64,000 bases of DNA from the NCBI GenBank assembly GCA_949361645.1, contig OX442433.1:2785720-2849719 (forward strand), read 5' to 3'. Shown here one piece after another: positions 20,671 to 31,714 of the stretch. Made by a program: the position numbers and the translations under genes. Each line of letters starts with the position of its first letter. Position 1 is the first letter of the stretch. Below the pieces are notes generated by a model. It had not been told where the DNA came from and did no database searches. It worked only from the letters and a program-made list of their open reading frames with translations. The DNA comes from Spongilla lacustris. Its lineage: Eukaryota; Porifera; Demospongiae; Spongillida; Spongillidae.

Positions 20671-21287
20671 ATATCCCATATGCTTCCGGGAAGAGAAGAT
20701 GAATTCTTAACTGGTTGTAATCATATGGGCCACATGTGAAATACAAACCATGCACAACATACAACTATCAACATTCAATGCCTCTTAATATTCACTGCAT
20801 CTCTAGTTCAAGTTTGTGTCACCCATAGGGATCACTGGATCTCACCTCTTTCGGCCTGTCCAAATTATGTGTGTCTGCTCACTCAGGTGATGTTCTCTCT
20901 TGTTAGGAAGGCCATCAGTGTCTTCCTGCCATACTGTCTGCTTCTTGCCTTTTAACGTATCCCATTACATTTCCATCCCAGCTTTGGTACTCACACTCAG
21001 CTGTGACTCTGGCTCCAATTGTTAGTAGAAGGCATTCCTCATGTATCTGTACAATAATTGCTGCCTCTCTCCATCCATATCTCTCCTGGCTCTCCTCCCT
21101 TCTCTTTCTTCTCCTTTCCACATTGATGATATAAATAACCTAAATGAGGATTAATGTTAGATTAGCCACATAAAAATCACCATTTGAGTAATTGTTTCAA
21201 TTTTTTCCCATAAACTAATTCATTTTGCTTATAATTGCTCTTTAATACAATCTGTATTTAATTTATGATCATGATACTTCTCCCATT

Positions 21288-22172
21288 TCAGGATCTTTAT
21301 ACTACTATGCAATTCTCCAGTTATCCATCTGGTGGATATTTCATGTGGCTGTACTATTCTGGAAAATAACATTTCCATTTCATGCTAAACGATTTGAAAA
21401 GCGTTAATAATCCATGTACTGGTTGTGCTACTAGCTCTGTTCCTGTCTACTGTTGCAGTTATTGTCAGTTTTACAACTGGAGGTTTTGTAATCAGCAATC
21501 ATCCTCCATTGGTCTGTGTTTCCAGAAGCAGTGATGCTGCTTACTACACTCTTGCCCTCCCCATCAGTGTTATTATTGCTACTGGTACATCATTACTGGT
21601 CCTGGTTCTGGTGACAGTTATGAAGGTACCAATAGTTTCATTTATATGTAATAATAGCAATGTTTACAGCTCAATTCTTCCATTAGCACAATAGAAGTAG
21701 CACAGGAGAAATGTCCAAAACAAAATTTACATTGGTACTGCAGAACGAAAGCTATTGGTCCTTTTCTGCTACTGTGTTATTCTTGGAGCAGAGGCCCTTA
21801 CAGCATTTGCAGTAAATGCTAAAAACATTGGTGCATTTATTACAGCTGCTACAATGTACTTTGCCTGTGAAGCTGCTGGAAGTGGTGCTACCAGCAGTAA
21901 GTCTCCTCTATGTGGTACAATTTGCGAGAGCTAACGACACTGCACATCATGCATCAAAATACCAAAGGTCATTGCTCTTGGGTGATGATAAACATGATCT
22001 GTGAATCTCTTTGATTTTGTATACGTGAAATTCGATGAAGGTGTAGCCATTCTCTTAGCTGTATTTATTGCAATTGTACAACTGTGCATGTTATGTTATT
22101 GCTACTTCTGTGTGTGGTGTCTTCATTCATTCTGGTATAGAGTCAAATCACAGCAAGGTCCAACACTTTAAA
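21288..22172 (+). pseudogene. 7TM receptor remnant, plus strand
   Basis: After an acceptor at 21290 the sequence encodes SLYYYAILQLSIWWIFHVAV (a transmembrane segment with the WW-type motif), then, after a one-base frameshift near 21404, LALFLSTVAVIVSFTTGGFV and SVIIATGTSLLVLVLVTVMK with donor gtacca at 21625. A further exon gives a segment ending MYFACEAAGSGATSS, and a last piece near 22010 gives EGVAILLAVFIAIVQLCMLC. These align segment by segment with the minus-strand gene at 44.6-45.85 kb. The overall layout resembles Frizzled/adhesion-like 7TM domains. Several frame breaks indicate decay. Confidence 0.6.
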
Positions 22173-22918
22173 CGGCACCTTGCAGCTTGATTGTGATCTG
22201 CTGAATAAAATTTTGTATTGGTACGTGCAATGGATTAGTAACTCAAATAAAACTACACATTCATTTAAAAAAAAATCTAACAGACTTGTTCAGTACAGTT
22301 ATACATACTGATGTATGTTAAACATGAGCTGTGCTGCTTGGGTGGGTTCCTTCACAGCAAGAGATGGAAGTACTAAATATTATACAGTGGGGGCATAAAA
22401 AACAAAGCAGTCTCAAGACTAGGTGTTTTATAGAGAACTTTGTTAGTTTTATGCCCAGATTACACTTGACTTAGTTGTAAGGTATGATATACAGTTACAG
22501 CTTCAGCCACACAAGGATATGTGCACTATCCATTTCATGGTGTTTTTATACAGAGTGATAGGATGTTATTTAAATTAATGGCTCCTTTTATGATCACTTC
22601 ATATACAATTAGATTGAGAAATTAAAACCTTATTGTGAATCTGTTTGTCTTGATCTTAACATAAATGCCAATCCACCCTTTGTAAACATGATAAACATGT
22701 GATTTTGTATGTAGTGAAATTCAAGGCAGGTGTAGCCATTCTCTTAGCTGTACTTATTTGTGTAGTGTCTTCATTCATTCTGGTAAAGAGTCAAATCACA
22801 GCTCACAAGGTCCAACACTTTGAAAGGCAACTTGCAGCTTGATTGTGATCTGCAGAATAAAATTTTGTATTGGTACGTGCCAAGGGATTTTTAACTCAAA
22901 TAAAACTACACATTCATA
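22007..22918. repeat. Direct duplication of the receptor's last exon region
   Basis: The block 22007-22265 (gtagccattctcttagctgt ... gaataaaattttgtattggt) recurs at about 22688-22918 with an internal deletion removing the middle of the last membrane segment. The two copies are about 680 bp apart. Confidence 0.75.
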
Positions 22919-23282
22919 ACTCTAATAGACCTGTTCAGTAATTTACAATTTACAATTTACAATATATTATAATTACAATCACAAATACCTCCCATAACAG
23001 CTACCAAGCTCCTTCCCAGTTACAGCTAGTACCAACCTCCTCCCGCCATCCACTTTCCACGGCACCTTTTACCGTACTGTCTGCAATAGAAACTTAACAC
23101 ATAAGTGGTCCTTTGTGTGTACTCTTACACACATGCACAAGCACAAGCAAAAGCAAATATCGATGTGACATGATTTCCACACATACAGGAGCATTGGCTA
23201 ATGAATGATAAAAGGTTATAGTACGCCTACTTAATACCGAGGCATAGAGATTTGAAGCACAGTGGGTAGAGTTGACCGTGGA

Positions 23283-23291
23283 AAAGAAAAA
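23283..23291 (-). terminator. RNA polymerase III terminator of the tRNA
   Basis: The minus strand immediately 3' of the tRNA reads TTTTTCTTTT, a standard T-run stop for Pol III. Confidence 0.7.
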
Positions 23292-23363
23292 TTCCCATGC
23301 CGGGAATCGAACCCGGGCCACAGCCATGAGAGGGCTGAATCCTAACCACTAGACCCCATGGGA
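23292..23363 (-). tRNA. tRNA-Glu (anticodon CTC)
   Basis: The 72-nt minus-strand sequence folds as a standard tRNA: acceptor stem TCCCATG paired with CATGGGA and discriminator A, D arm GGTCTAGTGGTTAGGATTC (also the A box), anticodon arm CAGCC-CTCTCAT-GGCTG with CTC in the loop, and T arm around GGTTCGATTCC (B box). There is no intron and CCA is not encoded. Anticodon CTC reads GAG, glutamate. It looks functional and is the only tRNA I see. Confidence 0.93.
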
Positions 23364-23859
23364 GGAGTTGCTACGATGTGTTTAATTTATTTACCATGCA
23401 TATGCACTCATAATTATATTCAACTACATGTAGGTCTGTTTTCCTCCTCCCCAGCCTTTCATACATTGAAGTCATGGTTTGCGGGACTAATGGAGGACGC
23501 ACTGTCACTCACACAATTTCTCTCTCAATATCGGTGGCTGACAGATAGCTATGTCATAGTAAGGGTGATAGAACTTATGTGTTGCGTGCATCATCCATGC
23601 CTTTGCATGTAGGAATTCTTCATAGAAAATCATTGGAGCAGATTGGAGCAGATAACCTTCCAAATGGAGAGAAGTTCTTGACAGAGCCAGTTTAGCGGAG
23701 GTATTCAAAGTATTCCTGCAAATGGAGAGGTACGCTAGAGCAAACACCTGGAGGCAGAGTAGGAGAACATATTGGAGAAAGAAGGATGTGGGAGATGTTT
23801 TGAAATGAATGCATCAATGAATGAAGATATTCCTTCCTGTATATTTATACATGAGTGGT

Positions 23860-23906
<47 letters not shown>

Positions 23907-23908
23907 TT
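23860..23908. repeat. (GT)n microsatellite
   Basis: A GT run of roughly 20 units within 23.4-24.6 kb, which otherwise shows no supported gene. Confidence 0.9.
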
Positions 23909-24624
23909 TTCTTGAGACTTGTATTTTGTTTTTACTCTCTCTTCACGGTTCATGTGCGGTGCATGTGCCATCACAGTTGTTACTTGCACGCTAAAGAGGC
24001 AAACATCAAGACTTTGGAGAGGTAAAAGAAACAAGACTTCTGGTAAAGGTATATCTCCTCAAGTACATTAGTATGTGTCTGCATGTCTTTATGTTCTCCA
24101 CACTAGGAACGTGCTTCTTTGGATGAAGTAACAACTGGAGATACTAATTAATCCTTCCCTACTGCATAAAGGAAAGTTGTCTTGGTCTCATTTTTGTTTT
24201 GTGTAGTGTATTTATTACAAATATCAATTTCTAGAAGCTGCATGTGGCAGCCATGGTAATATATATCATGTACAAGAAAGCATAGGTCTGGAGTGTGTGT
24301 GTAGTTATTTCACTACTAATCAACTAAACTCAAGGTCCAGGAAACAGAACTGCCACCCTCTGTGTTGGAAGCTGAGAGACCTCATTTCAACTGTCTATAA
24401 TAGGTACTTTTATCTCTATCACTGAGGCAGATGACACAGTGGAACCTTTCTGTAACTGAGACTTCTGTGCAATAGAAGAATTACTCCCAGCTGCATGTGC
24501 AACCATAGGACTTTTATCTGTGCATGTTGGACAGAGGAACTATTTAGTCTGCTTTCATGAGATAATATGGTATGAGGATTGTGTGAGGTTGCAGGAAATA
24601 AGTATCAATTAGCTGCAGTGCATT

Positions 24625-24736
24625 TTTGGCGGGAACCAATAGAAACACTCCACTGTGATCGGGCGGGAACCAATAGAATCACTCCAGCACTGTGATTGGC
24701 GGGAACCAATAGAATTGCTCCACTGCACTATAAAAG
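24625..24736 (+). promoter_or_regulatory. Promoter-like array: three GGCGGGAACCAATAGAA repeats and a TATA box
   Basis: Three direct repeats of ggcgggaaccaatagaa (first copy starting 'tggcgggaacc' near 24627) are spaced by about 33-38 bp, followed by ctataaaag at about 24727. Each unit joins an E2F-like GGCGGGAA to a CCAAT box. The transposase-like reading region starts within about 80 bp downstream. The motif identities are known consensus sites; promoter function is inferred. Confidence 0.55.
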
Positions 24737-24779
24737 CACTGCAGGAAAAAAAACTATACATACCAAAGCCATTTTGTAC

Positions 24780-25340
24780 AGCATGTCTGGATCAAAGATC
24801 AGAGAGTGACTATTGTGGTGCTTTATGCAGAAGCAAGAAATGCAAGTGAAACAGTTAGACAGTTCAAGGTGAAGTATCCTGGACATGGCAATGCAAGTGA
24901 AACAGTTAGACAGTTCAAGGTGAAGTATCCTGGACATGGCACTCTATGCCCATCCACTGTGCTATGGACAGTGAAATGATTTAATGACACTGGAACCACA
25001 GATGATAGTAAGTGATCAGGGAGGAGAAGAAGTGTAAGAAGTCCAGTCAATATACAGGCTATAGATATAGGGAAATCAATGATGACCCTGAGTTATCATT
25101 AAGAAGAATATCAAGTGCCACAGATTTACCATATAGCACAGTATGAATAATTGTCAGAAAAGACTTGAAGATGAAAGCTTACAGGAACAGAATGGCTCAG
25201 GAACTGAAAGAGGGAGACCATGAGAAAAGAGTTGAATGGGCAGAAGAATGGTAGGACAAGGTAGAATATAACAATGAATATGAGAAGAATATTTTATGGA
25301 CCGTTGAGACAATATATTAAACTGCAAAGTGAACATTCAC
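24780..25340 (+). pseudogene. Tc1/mariner-like transposase remnant
   Basis: A conceptual reading with several breaks gives a helix-turn-helix region typical of this superfamily: VRQFKVKYPGHGTLCPSTV, then TVK*FNDTGTTDD, SGRRRSVRSP, VRKDLKMKAYRNRMAQELK and EKRVEWAEEW. A later stretch (ILNCKVNIHNAITFM) lies where the first catalytic-Asp region and the 'HLNG-VNxHNC' motif occur in relatives. Several stop codons and frame changes interrupt it, and the C-terminal catalytic residues are not recognisable. The distinctive promoter-like array is directly upstream. Confidence 0.55.
24840..24941. repeat. Perfect 51-bp tandem duplication in the transposase remnant
   Basis: atgcaagtgaaacagttaga starts both copies (24840 and 24891). 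The unit is 51 nt, or 17 codons, so it duplicates a segment of the DNA-binding region in frame. The copies are identical, so the event is recent. Confidence 0.9.
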
Positions 25341-25351
25341 AATGCAATTAC

Positions 25352-25450
25352 GTTTATGGACCATGTTATGTGGGGCGGGGTTATAGACTGGGCTGTGTTA
25401 AATGGGGAGGGTTATGGACTATGTTATTTGGGGAGGGGTTATGAATTAGA
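25352..25450. repeat. Short G-rich tandem repeats
   Basis: Three to four variants of ttatggactatgttatttgg followed by ggagggg, with a period of about 32-35 bp. Confidence 0.6.
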
Positions 25451-25909
25451 TTTCATCAAAGGTAGTATACCAAAACCTGTAGCAACTTTGGAAATCAACA
25501 TTTTTCAGAATTAAATTATATCAAAATTATCCATTTTATGGTGGTTCTACAGATATTGTCCTTCCTTTGGTAATTTTACACACATGCATATGGTTTGTTA
25601 CCTCAAGCAAACTCACCAATATAAGGGAATTGGTACCGGAAGGCTTGTAGCGGACATCCTGTAGCGGACATATACGGACATGAGCTTTTATTAGAGATAG
25701 ATATGTATGTTGTATCGTGTGGTGATTAATATTACAGATTTTTAATCTTCCACAGGCTGGAAGATTTTCATTGCACCAAAACGTGATTATAGGGAAACAT
25801 TGTACCCTCAATTTGTTTATTTATATTACAATTTGTTTATTTATATTACTCTGAATTTTTAAACTACCAAAGCTACAGCCAAGTACAGCAGGCAGTCCTC
25901 ACCTGCTGT

Positions 25910-26190
25910 AAATGTCATGGTGTCATGTGCCAGCTTTCCCCCATTGCTATATGCTACATGTATGTCCAGCCCAATTTTTGACATTGGGTGCAATGGTGTG
26001 TAGCTTACAGCGTTTTGCTGTAAGGCCCCAAGATGGCAGGGCAGAGACTGTAATTTCCATTACTTCTGGCTTGTCTCTATCCCATCCAGTGGTGAGTAAG
26101 TCTAATGGTTTGGTGTTGCCTCCCAGTGAGACTGACATCTTAGCACTCAGTTGCACGCATACATCTTCCCCATGCCTCAAATTTGACTAA
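25910..26190 (-). pseudogene. Non-LTR retrotransposon endonuclease (RLE-type) remnant
   Basis: The minus strand reads MRHGEDVCVQLSAKMSVSLG, KPLDLLTTGWDRDKPEVMEI, TVSALPSW and AKRCKLHTIAPNVKNWAG. The pattern K-P-L-D-L-L..W..D.P..(M/L)(E/D)I-T-V parallels RPADVLVTRWEKGLPAALDI in the intact frame at 54.3 kb, and the K..C..H stretch parallels RKHVANDPKCFELGW. It is broken after ~75 residues. Confidence 0.45.
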
Positions 26191-26426
26191 GATTTGTGTC
26201 CAAACCCAGACACAATCTAAGGGCCACCTAAAATCAATGCAATGTCGAGCAAAATAAGGGTAGTTTTTCAAGTTTTTTTTCCTGGTGAAATGCTAAGTTC
26301 CTCTATCAAGTGATTTTTATTCAAGAATGTTAGCATTACTTTTCTATTGCTTCTCCTAGAAGTACCACCAGGGTGATATGCAGGACAATTAAACAGATAG
26401 ACATGTGTGTATTACATATCATACAT

Positions 26427-26427
<1 letters not shown>

Positions 26428-26482
<55 letters not shown>

Positions 26483-26493
26483 ACACACACACA
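26428..26493. repeat. (CA)n microsatellite
   Basis: About 32 CA units interrupted once by a T. Confidence 0.95.
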
Positions 26494-26639
26494 CCACTTA
26501 CACAACAAGTTAATGAGTCATCAGAAACAAAATTGGTAGCGAAGGGAATACAGCAACTGAAGCGGCTATTGCATGTATAACAACTTATTACAGTCCCACT
26601 ATTGCACTGGGATGAAATCACTATATCAGCTGGTTCAAA

Positions 26640-26830
26640 TGTGCAAGCCATATGCAGTGTTTGTATTCATCTCCATAATATGCGAGTTGTATTGATATCC
26701 ATAATATGTGAGCCACATGCAGTGTTTGTATTCATCTCCATAATATGTGAGCCATATGCAGTGTTTGTATTCATCTCCATAATACGCGAGCCAATGATGC
26801 AGTGTTTGTATTCATCTCCATTACACCTGC
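26640..26830 (-). repeat. 39-bp tandem repeats encoding a Tyr-containing receptor-tail motif
   Basis: On the minus strand the unit encodes MEMNTNTAYGSHI-like 13-residue repeats; about four to five copies occur, the third shortened. The first copy differs by two inserted bases, which shifts the current frame into a stop. N-T-A-Y-G resembles tyrosine motifs in sponge receptor tails (inference). Confidence 0.7.
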
Positions 26831-28711
26831 ATTCATCTTCTTAATGGTGCTCACCTCATCATACACAGGATCAGCATGTAAACTAGGTTTATGTGATTTT
26901 TTACACCTTTTTGAAATATAGCAGAGGACAGAAGCCACCAACACTCCAAGAGAGCACACCACAAAGATGACAGAGACAACTGAAGCTGTGCAGGGATCAC
27001 AGCCAGTAGATGGACCTAATGGGTTGGGCAATATTAATTGAATACACAAAGATAGAACTATTTGTATAGACGTGCCATGCAAAAATTTTGAATTGGAATT
27101 TTTAACAACTTTAGGATCACCCTGTATATCAAAGAATCCAGTATTTTAAAATCAGTATAATTCAGGGTTGAAATGAAATCATTAGGTGAATCCATCTACT
27201 ATAGTGTACTTAATAACTTAGTTATACTTAAAACCCTAATATATTCAAAGTCTGCATTATCAATAACATTATTAAGATTATCGGTAATGATTATCAATGT
27301 ATATATAGGTCCATATATTAGGGGTGTAATAATCTTACCAATCAGTAATACCACTGTTGAGGATAAAACTCCATCATAGAGACCATTATTATTAACAGTA
27401 ACATTGAATCTGTAAAGATTGGATATGTTATGTTTAAATGCAATACCATGCCACATCTCTTTCGCATCCAATGCAGAATATGAATACTAAAATAGGCTGC
27501 TTCCAATGTATCAATTAAAAGTATTTGGTAATGTGCAAAACATGTATGTAACTGTTCTATTGTTTATTGTTTCCTTGACAACAAAATATTAGTACTAATG
27601 TGTGGTCACAGAAGCCAAAATCACAAATGGAGTGTTTCACTTTTGATTTCTGCAGTTATAATATTGTTGCAGGTGATGTAGGATCAAACATAAAAGGTTG
27701 AGCATCATAATTTTAATCATACCTGTAAGTTGTATAACTTTTTTAACTGGATCGAGGGGATAGGGGTGAGCAGTCATACAATGTTGCCAGTAGAACGTAT
27801 TACTTAGAGAAATTTCCATTTCCAACAATGGTATGACTTCTTAAAAACCACACAGATAAGTTCACACACATAAACAAAATACCAGGCCACCAAGCCAAAT
27901 TTAACTTGAATAGTTGTACATGTAATTCTAAGTAATTCTTATATGCATGTGTACAAATCACTAGCATTGCAGATTTAAACCACTTGATGACATGAGAAAC
28001 AAGCAGTTATGAAACAAGAGATATAAAGTTCACAATATAAGTATATGGACTCACTGATACAAAACATTCTGCATTAGCCCACTCAGCAGTATCCATTGGG
28101 TTACCGTGGTAGCAGTCATAACATTATTCTGACCAGCAATACCATACTGGATGATGTAACAGATAATCATATGTCCTCCATTATCCCTAGGGGGGCTATA
28201 TTGTAAGGTTAACTGAGGTGAGGTGGTGGTGATCTCCATAGCCAACAGACCTATAACTGCTTTTGGGGCTGAGGAGGTGGGGTAAGCATTAGTATAACAG
28301 CATGTTTCATTTTGTTCCCCAATAATGATGCCTTCAATATTTTGTTATATTCTTTCTACCAAGCACGGCTGTTGTTTTATTTGGGGGGGGGGGAGGGGGG
28401 GGAGGGGGAGGGGGAGTTAGTCTTGGAATTTATTGTAGCCATGCACTGTATTTAAGAGAAAGTACAATTAGATAGCTCATGGTCCATTGTGGTCTGAACG
28501 GTTGCCGGGGGTGACAGGTCACCTACACCTCCACTGTTAACCCCTTCCACGACAAATGTATAGCTAGAACCCTTCACTAGTCCAGAGATGGAATATGAGG
28601 AGGAGGAGGGAGGGATGGATGTGATGGTACCAGAAGGACAGCTAGGGCTCCATGATAGGAAGCATGTGTAGCTAATAGTCCAAGAGGTCAAAGGTGCAGT
28701 GTTGCATGGAA
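26771..28711 (-). CDS. FN3-domain single-pass membrane receptor, partial gene model
   Basis: Minus-strand exons carry fibronectin-III signatures. From about 28711: SWTISYTCFLSWSPSCPSGT and SYTFVVEGVNSGGVGDLSPP. Exon 28055-28268 (donor GTGAGT): LTLQYSPPRDNGGHMIICYI. Further exons lie near 27828 and 27475-27339 (LYRFNVTVNNNGLYDG, donor gtaaga). The exon starting 27015 encodes a short Cys pair (GCDPCTAS), a membrane helix (VVSVIFVVCSLGVLVASVLC), a basic stop-transfer KRCKK and a tail with DPVYDEVSTIKKM. The tail continues into tandem repeats and stops at 26771 after a 2-nt insertion. It would be a cell-surface adhesion or signalling receptor. The 5' exons and signal peptide are not identified. 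Confidence 0.65.
28380..28415. repeat. G-rich homopurine tract in FN3 gene intron
   Basis: ggggggggggg followed by agggggggg and aggggg blocks, between two FN3 exons. Confidence 0.85.
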
Positions 28712-28859
28712 CTGTTCATGGGCATGGCCTGAGGGAACAAAGGTCAACTGCTTCAGTAAATAACCAACAACTAAAAATTGCAAATGGAGACCCCCCGCCC
28801 CCCATCCTCCCAGCTATTTCAGTCATTCTTCTTATCAAATTACAATACTAGGCATAAAA

Positions 28860-29215
28860 TCACGTACAGCTTTAAAATGGGTAACTTGCTTTATGAGTTA
28901 TCTTAAAAACATGTCCATTGTATAGTACATGTACATTGGTGAAATTTACACACGCCTTGCAGAGAAGTTGCATTACTAAATGCTCTAGAAATGTAGGTTT
29001 ATTGCTCCTGCGGAATTATATGTATTTTGCGAGATGCAGCATGCAGCTATAACTTTATAAGATACTAACATTCACAGCTACACTTGAAAACCATAGTAAA
29101 ACGTATGTATAAAGGCCCTCCTCTGGCTGAATACTGAACTCGTTGCAGTACCAGCTATGGCTGTGCAATGGTTGACGTCGACATTGTTGATCAGTAGTCT
29201 ATATATAATTGGGAC
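28860..29215. repeat. Repeat copy inverted relative to 36870-37245
   Basis: gtaacttgctttatg..., aatttacacacgccttgcag and cagctacacttgaaaaccat occur here in plus orientation and as complements at 36870-37245, diverged but collinear. On the minus strand the 36.9-kb copy encodes a hydrophobic stretch (ALTWLTIVLVAVQVQLWLAV). The copy at 36.9 kb sits inside a transposable element, so the block may be mobile or captured host sequence. Confidence 0.65.
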
Positions 29216-29317
29216 AGTGTCCTGCAAAAATCACCGTTCTGATTTTTAAAATTTATCACAATATGGGGTCTAGGCAGCGAAAAGAACCTAGCCTAGCCCT
29301 AGTGCGTATTATATAAA

Positions 29318-29817
29318 ATTTCATTATAAAAATACATCATCCACGTTTAAATCGCTATAACATCCTAACTGTTAACGCTGTCTACTTCCTATTTTCAGCA
29401 CTTCAATGTTGATGAAAAAACTGCAAAATAGCAGAGCAGAACTAGAATCTATTTCTGTTTTTGGAGGAGATGTTACATTGGAATTTCTCCACCTCCTAAG
29501 ATTATGCTGAAGAATGAAATGCCTAAGTAATTAAACTACTATAAATGCATGTGTGTTATAAGCTATAACATTGGCTCGAATCAAGCGGGAACACGAGCAC
29601 AAAGATTGTTCAACTGTATCTCCGTAACGAATGACATGAAATACAACGAACAGAAAAAATCGATAGGTAAATGACCTCTCTACCAGCAAACCAAATTAGA
29701 AGCGATTTGAGTAGTCCTATCGAAAGTTATGGCGGGTTTGAACCGGAAGGGGTATTCGACGTTGCACGGAGTAAGTGTAAGACTCAAAATCGAAATTTTA
29801 CCCCCAAAAATGATGTA
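29318..29817. repeat. Foldback element, left part and centre; right arm resumes at 41742
   Basis: It matches the 19308-19890 family: gctataacatcctaactgtt on the left, the centre 'gttcaactgtatctccgtaa', and the right-arm text gttatggcgggtttgaacc up to 'aaaaatgatgtagtat'. The right arm continues at 41742 (gaagtgttgaaaataggaat ... gttatagcgatttaaacgtg). The two parts were separated by insertion of the element 29822-41741. Confidence 0.7.
29405..29553 (-). pseudogene. Captured 7TM receptor fragment inside the foldback element
   Basis: aactgcaaaatagcagagca through ctcctaagattatgctgaag is nearly identical to 44930-45065 of the minus-strand receptor gene. It covers the start of the last exon, its acceptor and the adjoining intron. 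Presence of the intron junction means a DNA-level copy, not a retrocopy. It replaces much of the left arm of the foldback. Confidence 0.8.
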
Positions 29818-29953
29818 GTATTGTTAGGCGCAATCTATCAATTTGCGCAATCTATAAATTGCGCTGCGCATTATGTGAATCCACATAGTGCGCAACAATT
29901 TATAAATTGCGCAAATTCCTCGTACATATCCACGTGGCGTTAACACTTCGATA

Positions 29954-30211
29954 ATGTCTAAAGAGGAGCATCGACTGATATTCGGGAAGTTTTGCCCTGA
30001 AAGATATGCAGATAAAAGTAGAAGAACAAGCAAAACCGTTAGCGAAGAGAAAGCCAAGAGGATTCGTCAAGCTGTTAAGGGAGAGCATAGTAGTGCATGG
30101 CGTCACGGCTTCTTTCAGACATTGGGTGAATAGAACTAAGAAGTTTGAGCTGCTAAACTGCGCAGAGTTGGAGTTGACTGATGTGTTATGTCTCCCGGTT
30201 AAATCCAAGGT
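29954..30211 (+). pseudogene. First exon of the second Ginger-like gene, frameshifted
   Basis: ATG at 29954 starts MSKEEHRLIFGKFCPERYAD, and a frame change near 30100 leads to FRHWVNRTKKFELLNCAELE and LCLPVKSK before the donor gtgagt. This parallels MRQFIKRNKIQLMNLTCLDE at the end of exon 1 in the 6020 copy, including the position of the donor. The rest of the gene resumes only at 38.03 kb because of the insertion in this intron. Confidence 0.65.
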
Positions 30212-31393
30212 GAGTAAATCAAGAAAGATACACCTACGTGCATGCCATGCAGGTAGTACTAGTGTAATCGGATAGGGGGAGGGAATGTGCTCCTTTGTCC
30301 TCCTCCTCCTCAAGATAAAATCTAACCTTGTTCAGGTAGGCACTGCGGAATCCTTGATTTTGGACCGTAAAATCCTAGACGTCAGAAGAAAATTTTTCTG
30401 TTTGCAATTTTAAAAATATTTATTGACACCATTTGGTAAAAACGATCTGGTAGCTTCATTGTGCTTCGTTGTGGCTTACTATGCATTAAGAACGACTGCC
30501 GAATGCGTCACTACACCAAATTTATATGTTTCAGTTAGATTGGAAACGTAAGGAAATACGGTGTTGATTGTCTTGGGAAATTTCCTTTGTATTTCCTTAT
30601 CACGGAAAGATACCAAAACATGCAGTAAATTCAGTTGACTGGTTACTTCAATTCACTACTGCAATTCACTGTCACACATGACATATTACATGTGAAGCGT
30701 TTCGTGTTCGCGCCAACCAAATCTATCATTACAAATTTACAACTGACCTTGTTTCTTATATATATTCGATTTGTATGCGAAAAGACAGTCATAAATACAT
30801 GTAATGGAGTCGCGCAACGTTACTCCTCAAATTGCTACAATGCATGTAGCCAGAAAGCTGGATTACATGTTACACTTAATTTACAATTCATAGACATCGC
30901 TATCACGTGCACGTGAGTAATAGTACCGCCTAAGGATGTGAACTGGATTTGAACTACTGATCAGTAGTTGCTGAGTCTGTGACCTTCGCGACCAAACACG
31001 AAGGTCGGGCCACGCGGCCCACGCCCAACATGATTTAAACAGCAGGAGGACACGCCAAGGATTAGCCGATACAACTAGAGGTATGATAATAAATGGTAGA
31101 GCTACTAGAGGTTACGCTACTAATACTGTGTGGTCCTGTGGATCGATTGGTTTGGGTAGAGGTTGCACAAACTGAAAAGTTAAGTTACATTCATTCTATG
31201 TACTTATGTGTTATTATATGTAAATGTGTAACTGCTAGTGCATCACGCGATGCATGTATACATACATGTACATGTACATATGGGGTAGCTGCTGCTGTGT
31301 GGGTGTTTGGGGTGAGGTTAGGTGTGTGTGGGGAAGAGAGGTTACTGTGTGGGAAAGAGTTTTCTCTGAGGGTGTGTGGGGATGAGATTACTG

Positions 31394-31690
31394 TGCAGGG
31401 GCGTATCCAGGATTTCAGAGGGGGAGGGGTTCCAACTTTGTACATTAATCGATATATGAGCTGGGAGGCAGGGGGGGGGGGGGGGGTTTCAGTCTATACG
31501 AAAACTAGGGGGGGTTGCAAGGGTGGCGGCATTTCATATGCCATGGGAGGGGCGGCAGCGGCCGCCCCTGCCCCCAAAGCCGGGGCTGACCGGCAAGGGG
31601 GTGAGGGTTGTGTCTCACCAAATACGTGCACTTAGATATTAAAATTAATTTTGGAAGGGGGGGAAGTTTCCGGGCAACGCTGAAACTTCT
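31394..31690. repeat. MITE-like insertion in the minisatellite, left end only
   Basis: CAGGGGCGTATCCAGGATTT begins abruptly after minisatellite units (gattactgtg) and resembles the CAGxGGCG ends at 4985 and 15201. A G tract is at about 31472-31487. The right end is not clear (a weak candidate is ...gcaacgctg near 31682), and no target duplication was found. Confidence 0.5.
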
Positions 31691-31714
31691 ATGAATACAT
31701 GCCTGCTGTGTTGT

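Noticed and set aside
23094..23327. Minus-strand 77-codon frame
   Set aside because: Overlaps and translates the tRNA-Glu gene and its flank.
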